Of a stretch of 48,127 bases of DNA, positions 42,515 through 48,127 are shown piece after piece. Every line of letters starts with the position of its first letter. Positions within the stretch are counted from its first letter, which is position 1. The notes below the pieces were generated by a model. That model ran no database searches. It was not told the DNA's origin and worked only from the letters and a program-made list of their open reading frames with translations. This DNA is from Spirogloea muscicola. Taxonomy: Eukaryota > Streptophyta > Zygnematophyceae > Spirogloeales > Spirogloeaceae. The translations under genes and the position numbers were made by a program. The stretch is from assembly GCA_009602725.1 (NCBI GenBank), contig WELB01000192.1, positions 73,308 through 121,434 on the forward strand, written 5' to 3'.

Positions 42515-45500
42515 GTGGAGGAGGAGGACGTTGTGTGTCCCTCGTAGTCTTGCAGCTACTGCTGCCGTTGCTGCTGCTTCTGCCACCGCTCGTCGCCGCC
42601 GCCCAGACTCCTCGCCGCCACCACCGGCTGCGCGTGTCCGACCCCGAGTACTGGCTCCAGCGCCTCGGCAACGCTTCCGACGGTGGTGCGCGCTCGCGCC
42701 CCCGCCGTCGCCGCGCTCGCCGCCGCGCTTGCCGCTGCGCTGCCGAGGCGGCCGCAATCGATCGCCAGGNGGCGCGGCCTCAGGCGGCGGCGGCGGCGGC
42801 GGCGCCACGCACGCCCGGCTCCTCAGCCGCCTCCGCCACTACGACGCCTTCCACCACGACGTGCGTTACTCAGGGCCGCGCCGTCAGTTTTCTGGCGCCG
42901 TTTCGTTGGCGTTGCCTCCGTCGACACCCCGGCGGCCTCCTTGGAGCTGCCTGCAGAGCAGGGGCCGAGACTGGCAGCCTCGTCCTGCACAAGCGCCAGC
43001 GCCCGACTCGCAACTGACGCTTCGTGGCGATGGCAGTGCCTCGCTGCGGCGGAGGTGCCGCTGGCCGAGCTGGTGCGCGCGCGGCAGCCGCCGCCGTGCG
43101 CCTACCTGCTGTGGCGCCGCCGCCCCAGCGAGAGCCTCGCGTCCCAGATCCTCTCCCTGGTCTCCGCCTTTGCCTATGCCCTCGTCTCCGAGCGCGTCCT
43201 GCTGCTCGCCGGCGCCGGCGACGACGACGGAGCCGCCACCGCAGGCGCCGAAGGCACCGCTTCCCTTGCGGACCTCTTCTGCGAGCCGTTCCATCGCTCG
43301 TCCTGGCGGCTCCCGCCCAGCTTCCCGCTCGCCGAGCTCGCGAGTGGCGCGACCGCTGTGCAGGACTACTTGTCGTCGGCGGCAGCGCAGCAGCAGCTGC
43401 AAGCGGCTCCGTTCGCCGTCGCAGGTGCCATCCTGGCTGATGACAAGTCGTGGGCCGCGCTGTTCTGCAACAACGCCACCCATGACGCCGGGCACCTGCT
43501 GGCGGCGCCGCCCTTCCTCCTCCTCGAGAGCGACCAGTACTTCCTGCCGAGCGTCGCCGCCATCCTCCCGGACGGGCGGCGCCGCGCGGAGTTTGCATCG
43601 CTGCTCCTCGCGCCTGGCGCTGCGCCCTTCCGCGACCTCTCGCACTTCCTGCTCCACCCTGCCAATGCCATCTGGGACCGTGTCAGCCGCTACCGCAGGG
43701 AGCACGCCCCGGGCGGCGGCCTCACTGCCACTCTCGGCGTGCTGCTGCCTCCCGGCAGCTCCATAGCTAAGCGGGAGGACATTGGGCAGGCCGTTCTCCA
43801 ATGCGGGCAGGCTCGGGGCATCCTCCCTGCGATATCGGCCGCCAGTGCAACCAACGTTTCCATCAAAGTGCTCGTCACTGGCAGTGAGGAGGTCGCTGAA
43901 GTCCTGGCCGCTGCGCTTGGGGGTGACAAGAACTCCGCACTTGCAGTCCTTCACCCGGCGACCGATGGCAATCAAGCTCTGCTGCCACTGGGTGGAGGCG
44001 GTAGCATCGTCAGCATCGACGAGCGCGACGTCTTTGAGCTCTGGCTCCTGTCCCTCTGGTTGGTCCTGCCAATTCCCCCTCTTAGGGCAGCAATTGCTTA
44101 GACGCCACTGTCGGTCCTCAATGTTTCTGAATATCTCTGTTCCGCCGTCACCACACAGCGACGACCTCATATCGGCGACCCCCATATCGTCGGCAGCGAC
44201 CGTCGTCCATGGGCTGGCAGGCGCTGCACCGTACCTTCTCACCAAGAGCGAGGGGGTGGCAGCAGCTCCTTGCCGCCCGGCGTCCTCTGAGGAGCCGTGC
44301 TTCTGGCAGGCCCCTGCTGATGGTGCATGCAGTGCCCGAGCTTTCGCTCTTCATGACAAGCTCAGCAAGACCAGCAACTTTGTCAAGGTTTGCGATGATG
44401 GTAGCCCTAGACTGCAGCTCGTGCCTAGCGCGTTCTTGGAAGCAATGGACGAGGACAAGGGCGAGGAAAGTGGCAAGGTCAAACTGCAGTGGGTGGGGGC
44501 AGACGCAGTCGAGGCTGGAGTTGCCGCTGCCACAGAGGCGACCGCCAGCAGCATATCAAGTGGCAGCAGCAAGGGCGGCGGCATTCCAGGCAGCCGCCTG
44601 CACTTGGCTGGTGAGGTGAAGCGCTTCCGTGAGCGTATGGCTTGCCTCAGCCGCACTGGGCGATGGGCTCGCAACGATGCCCCCCGGCCGCTCTTCTGGG
44701 GCTGGCTGGGCTGGACGGCAGACCAGTGCGATCGGCGCCTTGCGGAGCTGCGCGGCGGCGTTCACGGCGAGGAGGCAGATATACGGGCCAGGTACATATT
44801 ATTTGCTCGTCAAGATCCATCGGCTTCAGCTCAACAGCTGTTGCAAATTGCGAGGCTGAGCCGCCTGAGGTTTTTCACAGCTCAGGCGGCGCCTGGAATG
44901 TGCGAGAAGCATTAAAGTACGAGTGGGTTGTGGAGGACACAAGCTGCGCGTGGCAGGAATTGACGCGAGAAGGGCTGTGCCGGTAGTGCTCCTCGACTTC
45001 CATCTCTCCTGCACCAACTCTCCCAGCAATTTATTGACGATTGCAGATCCTGTACATTGGTTGCAATGGTGCTCATTGATTGTTATCAGCTGACCAGCAA
45101 GACTGCCACGCAGCTATTGCTGAGCAATTTTCTGCTGTGCCATCTGTGTAGTGCAATTGGTCCACAGCGTAATATTCTGATTGTCGGTGATTCGATAAGC
45201 GGGCAGACATGGGAGTCGATGACAAACGTGCTCCATGGAAGGCGCTTTCAGGCGGAGCCTGACACAAAATGCAGCTGGCACGGCATGTGGAACTACACGT
45301 GCCCCAGCCTTTGCTCCGACCTCCTGGGCGCCGGGAACGGGTTCTCCATGACGTATGTCAGGAACGACGTGATCTCAGGTGGGACACTTCTCATTGTATC
45401 ACAGTGCTCATTGGCCGGAGGTATAAGGCAAGACACTGCAGTGTTGAGTCAAATGTTCATATCCACCATTCATCTTCTGGCAGGTAGGAAGGAAGTTAAC

Positions 45501-46227
45501 GGCGATCCTGTCCACAATGTATATGAGTCCCCTTGGCAACATGTTGTGAAGGAGCAAGATGTCAAGATCGTCATCCTCAACTTGGGTGCTCATTACCAGG
45601 TGGCCAGTCCAAAGCTTATGTGCTGCCTGCTTGACAAGCGGTTCACAAGAGGAATAAAACCTGGATTCTGAGGAGCTTCTTTCTAGTGGCTCACAGAGCT
45701 GGCACTGGTCCTCTTGGCCGTTCCCTCCTGCCAATCGCCCTTTTTGCACTTTCACCGAATCTTAGACTGCGAAAACTGTCTGACTGATTGATTTCAGTCA
45801 CTGTCTTGCGCGGTCTGCCAAACAGCCGGACACGCAGTACGCCAACTATCTGACTTCGGCCCTGGCATTCCTCCGGGAGAAGCACCCCCAGGTCCTGACG
45901 ATCTTCCGGAACACTCCTGCCGGCCACCCGGAGTGCTGGAAGTACATAACGCCACTTGAGCAGCCTCTTGAAGTCTCTGGCACGCCATACCATTGGGACA
46001 GATTTAACGGCCAGAATCGGATTGCCCAGGAGCTGGTTGAGGTTGCTGGTGGCATCTACATGGATGTCGCGACTATGACCGCCCTTCGACCCGACGGTCA
46101 CTACACAGATCACTTCTCCAACGTGAGCCTGGGCACAGACTGCTTGCATTATTGTCAGCCTGGGCCGGAGGATGCGTGGATCCAGCTTCTGTACAATATG
46201 CTTGTTTTACTGGGCTCCAAATTGTAA
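42472..46227 (+). CDS. Fusion protein: GT37 fucosyltransferase-like domain plus TBL/PMR5 PC-esterase (O-acetyltransferase-like) domain
   Basis: Exons 42472-42682, 42769-42860, 42962-44058, 44159-44791, 44881-44982, 45152-45378, 45484-45599 and 45826-46227 (TAA) join in phase to 959 residues. Residues 2-18 are an Ala-plus-poly-Gly run, followed by a hydrophobic signal (VVLQLLLPLLLLLPPLVAAA). The GT37 part (about 85-500) matches plant xyloglucan fucosyltransferases: LLSRLRHYDAFHHD, ILSLVSAFAYALVSERVLLL, DLFCEPF (205-211), SSWRLPPSFPL, LESDQYFLPSVAAILPD, HFLLHPANAIWDRVSRY, ELWLLSLCDDLISATP, VVHGLAG, EEPCFWQAP. The usual GxGNR is replaced by SLASQ (159-163). Then comes a TBL-type region (GRWARNDAPRP, KYEWVVEDTSCAWQELTREG), GDS at 724-726, LNLGAHYQ, VLTIFRNTPAGHPEC, LRPDGH and DCLHYC (D931, H934). 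TBL proteins O-acetylate wall glycans in the Golgi. One N (42770) lies in exon 2. The first two introns are the least certain part. Confidence 0.85.
42480..42515 (+). repeat. GGC trinucleotide run encoding poly-Gly
   Basis: A run of GGC codons, turning into GGT/GGA, directly after the start codon of the GT37 fusion gene. It encodes about 17 glycines before the signal peptide and may vary in length. Confidence 0.8.
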
Positions 46228-47032
46228 TGGTCAGTTAAATCATGGTGAGCGAACATGGTCTCTTACTGTTCTTGTGTTGGACACATCATTGCATGTAAAT
46301 CAGGCAGCATTTGCCTTAAGATCTTCCATTGAGATACAGCAACCTTCATGGCTGCTGATGGCACGCCAACCCTCTACTCATGGTCAACTGTTCGCTCTGT
46401 ACGTGCATCTCTATTCTCTGGCAAGGGGCAAGTCGTCTTATTTGTCAGCAAGTGTGCAATTTGGACATGTACAAGCAAAGCTTTCAGAGCCTGTTCATGG
46501 GCTTGCTTACATGTGACTTGCTACCACACCCCCGAACACAATCACAATCAGATACATAACTGCGAGTTGTCATCCAGCAGAGTAGCAGGAAGTGGCTATT
46601 GTAAGGGGCTCTGAGTGGACCAACACTTCGTCAAGTAAAACAGGAGCAAGAAGCCTGGTACTGCCAAATGTTTTGGCAAACTACCCTGGCCTAAGAGCCA
46701 GGGTAGTTTGATTATGATTGACAAATACAACTCAAGACTACAGAAGCCTAATGCAGGCTCTACGCAATAAGCTGTGCCTAGGCCTAGCAAGTACGAAACT
46801 TCAATCACTCCCAAGGGCATTGCACTTATTGCTGTCATGCAGCAGAAAATGGGGACATCCCCTCTACTCTTTGGAAACATGGGTTGAATAGGGAAGCCAT
46901 CGAAGTGTTAGTAAAAACTGGAATTTTAGTTCAAACTAGAGTTGAGCAATAACCACAGCAGCTTGTTGTCATGGATGCACCATGTAGGCAAGCTCCGTGC
47001 AGCAGAGCAGCCTACTAGTCACTCAGACGATG
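46228..47032. other. Intergenic region between the convergent GT37 fusion and HRGP genes
   Basis: No gene seen. It contains the 3' UTRs of both convergent genes and a perfect 14-bp hairpin at 46677-46710, listed separately. Confidence 0.5.
46677..46710. other. Perfect 14-bp stem, 6-nt loop hairpin
   Basis: CAAACTACCCTGGC (46677-46690), loop CTAAGA, then its exact reverse complement (46697-46710). It lies between two convergent genes. It could be a 3'-end processing or termination structure, a small-RNA precursor or a tiny transposon relic. The sequence shows only the inverted repeat. Confidence 0.7.
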
Positions 47033-48127
47033 TCAGAGGGTTGTGACAGCATTAGAAGTTGACATTATGAAGCTAAAGCCCGCCATAAGTTCCGCAAGTT
47101 CTTGGCTCTCAGCATACTCCAGAAGGACTGCACGGCGGTGCTTGCCCATTGGGGGAGTTGGAGCCTTGTGCACTGGTGGCGGCAGGTGCCGGTGTTTGCC
47201 GCGGGGCCGCGGGGGCGGCGGATGCTTGTGATGGCCCTTGCCAGGCGGGTGGTGGCCTTTGCCCTTCCTCTTGTGCTTCTTGTTCTGGTTTGGTGCGTTG
47301 CCCGGCGGAGGCGGCGGCAGCGGCGGCGGCGGCCGTGGCGGCCACAGTGTGGGCGGAGGCGGCAGAGTGGCCAGGCTAGGAGCGGCAGGCGGCGGCAGCA
47401 AAGGCGATGGCACCAAAAGTGGTGGCGATGTCAAGGCTGGGGCTCGGGGAGGCGGGTTGAGTCGTTGCGAAGGTGAAAGAGGTGGCGAGGACACAGTCAG
47501 CCCGGAGGGCTTTACAGGTACAGGTGGCGGCGGAGACAATAGCGGAGGGGAGTCTGGTGGCAGCTGAGGTGGATTAATAGAGGGGGGGCCGACGTGCGAC
47601 GGTGGCGGCGTCACTGGAGGCGGTGAGTCCTCCAAAGGTGGCGGGGAAGGAGGTGGAGGAGGGTCCAGTGGCGGAGCTGGAGAAGGGGGCGGAGATGAGG
47701 GTGGGGGTGACGCGGGAGGAGGGGAGGCCAGCAGAGGAGTTGGCGAGGAGGGAGGCGGATAGTCCACCACTGGTGGCGGAGTTTGTGGTGGGAAGCTGGG
47801 GGGCGGGCTGGGTTGCGGCCATGAAGGGGAGGCTGGCTCCGGTGCTGGCGATGCTGGTGGCTGTAGTGACGGTGGCGTGTAGGTTGGTGGAGGGGAGGAG
47901 GGAGGAGATAGAGTGACGGGCGGCGGTTCAAGCCGAGGGGGAGACGGACGGTGGGGAGAGGGAGGGGACGGCAGCAGTGGCGGCAGCGGAGAAGGTGAGG
48001 GGAGCTGAGGCGAAGGCGGCGGACTGTGCTTCAGCGGCGCCGCTGGTGGTGTCACCTGCCGTGGAGGGCTGGCCGGCGGGGGTGGAGGAGAGTGGTGAAT
48101 GGGGGGGGGGCTGGGAGGAGGAGGGGG
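47033..48127 (-). CDS. Proline-rich hydroxyproline-rich glycoprotein (extensin/pherophorin-like), N-terminus beyond window
   Basis: A minus-strand frame with no stop from the window edge to 47033. Most of it is Pro/Ser/Leu repeats of the SPPP, SPPPP, PPSP and PPPSPPP type, with few other residues, as in extensin modules and the rods of algal pherophorins. Near the C-terminus it changes to a basic Lys/His/Gly/Pro stretch (NKKHKRKGKGHHPPGKGHHK, GKHRHLPPP, GKHRR), then a non-repetitive tail (LLEYAESQELAELMAGFSFI) ending SNAVTTL. Such proteins are secreted, hydroxylated and O-glycosylated wall or matrix proteins. No signal peptide is visible because the 5' end is missing. Low complexity makes the exact exon structure uncertain. 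Confidence 0.7.
   Translation of the reverse strand, partial: PPPPPSPPPIHHSPPPPPASPPRQVTPPAAPLKHSPPPSPQLPSPSPLPPLLPSPPSPHRPSPPRLEPPPVTLSPPSSPPPTYTPPSLQPPASPAPEPASPSWPQPSPPPSFPPQTPPPVVDYPPPSSPTPLLASPPPASPPPSSPPPSPAPPLDPPPPPSPPPLEDSPPPVTPPPSHVGPPSINPPQLPPDSPPLLSPPPPVPVKPSGLTVSSPPLSPSQRLNPPPRAPALTSPPLLVPSPLLPPPAAPSLATLPPPPTLWPPRPPPPLPPPPPGNAPNQNKKHKRKGKGHHPPGKGHHKHPPPPRPRGKHRHLPPPVHKAPTPPMGKHRRAVLLEYAESQELAELMAGFSFIMSTSNAVTTL

Noticed and set aside
42884-44245. Minus-strand frame of 453 codons opposite the GT37 domain
   Set aside because: Arg/Gly-rich antisense of a GC-rich exon. The plus strand carries the conserved GT37 motifs in order.
47043-47916. Plus-strand Gly/Arg-rich frames over the HRGP region
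   Set aside because: Complement of Pro-rich codons; the minus strand gives the recognisable extensin-like repeats.

Overview
This window is nuclear DNA from a photosynthetic eukaryote, most likely a green alga, possibly a trebouxiophyte. The evidence is many short GT-AG introns, GC-rich exons with long GCC/GGC runs, plant-type plastid proteins (a TGD1-like lipid permease and a ferredoxin-dependent glutamate synthase with a transit peptide), land-plant-style wall glycosyltransferase families (GT61, GT37, TBL/PMR5), a proline-rich wall glycoprotein and a TTTAGGG-like tract. The lineage is an inference. No rRNA, tRNA or CRISPR array was seen.

Layout. 1-1243: C-terminal part of a TGD1-like permease (+). 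2098-4043: a seven-exon CutC-family gene (-). 5087-17037: a complete 33-exon Fd-GOGAT gene (+, 1641 codons by my splice model). 17495-17773: 3' part of a DUF3148/CRR42-like gene (-), cut off by a 124-base poly-A run and a 159-base N gap. 19583-21413 and beyond: succinyl-CoA ligase alpha subunit (-), with its 5' end damaged by a second poly-A run and an N. 22489-24722: a GT61-family glycosyltransferase copy (-) that lacks exon 1 and carries a one-base frameshift. 32317-35156: an intact GT61 paralogue (+). 27851-28008: an orphan GT61 first exon (+). 42472-46227: an eight-exon gene (+) whose single reading frame joins a GT37 fucosyltransferase-like domain to a TBL/PMR5 PC-esterase domain. 47033-48127: a proline-rich HRGP/extensin-like gene (-), open at the window edge.

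The stretches 18.2-18.8, 24.8-31.9, 35.9-38.6 and 40.9-42.3 kb form a dense nested mosaic of 5'-truncated non-LTR retrotransposon 3' ends. They occur in both orientations. They share a C-terminal coding remnant ending in LLSRGY or LLTRGY, a 3' stem-loop (GGGCTGGC..CCAGCCCC) and a terminal block. By eye there are about 50 hairpin ends. One 68-bp insertion is bounded by a 10-bp target-site duplication and interrupts an older copy in frame.

How the genes relate. The left half is plastid and mitochondrial metabolism: lipid import, nitrogen assimilation and a TCA-cycle enzyme. The right half groups Golgi/cell-wall functions: two GT61 copies, the GT37-PC-esterase fusion and an HRGP. The fusion is the strongest candidate for something new. 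It would couple fucosyl transfer to O-acetylation of a wall glycan, as the separate plant enzymes FUT1 and AXY4/TBL27 do on xyloglucan.
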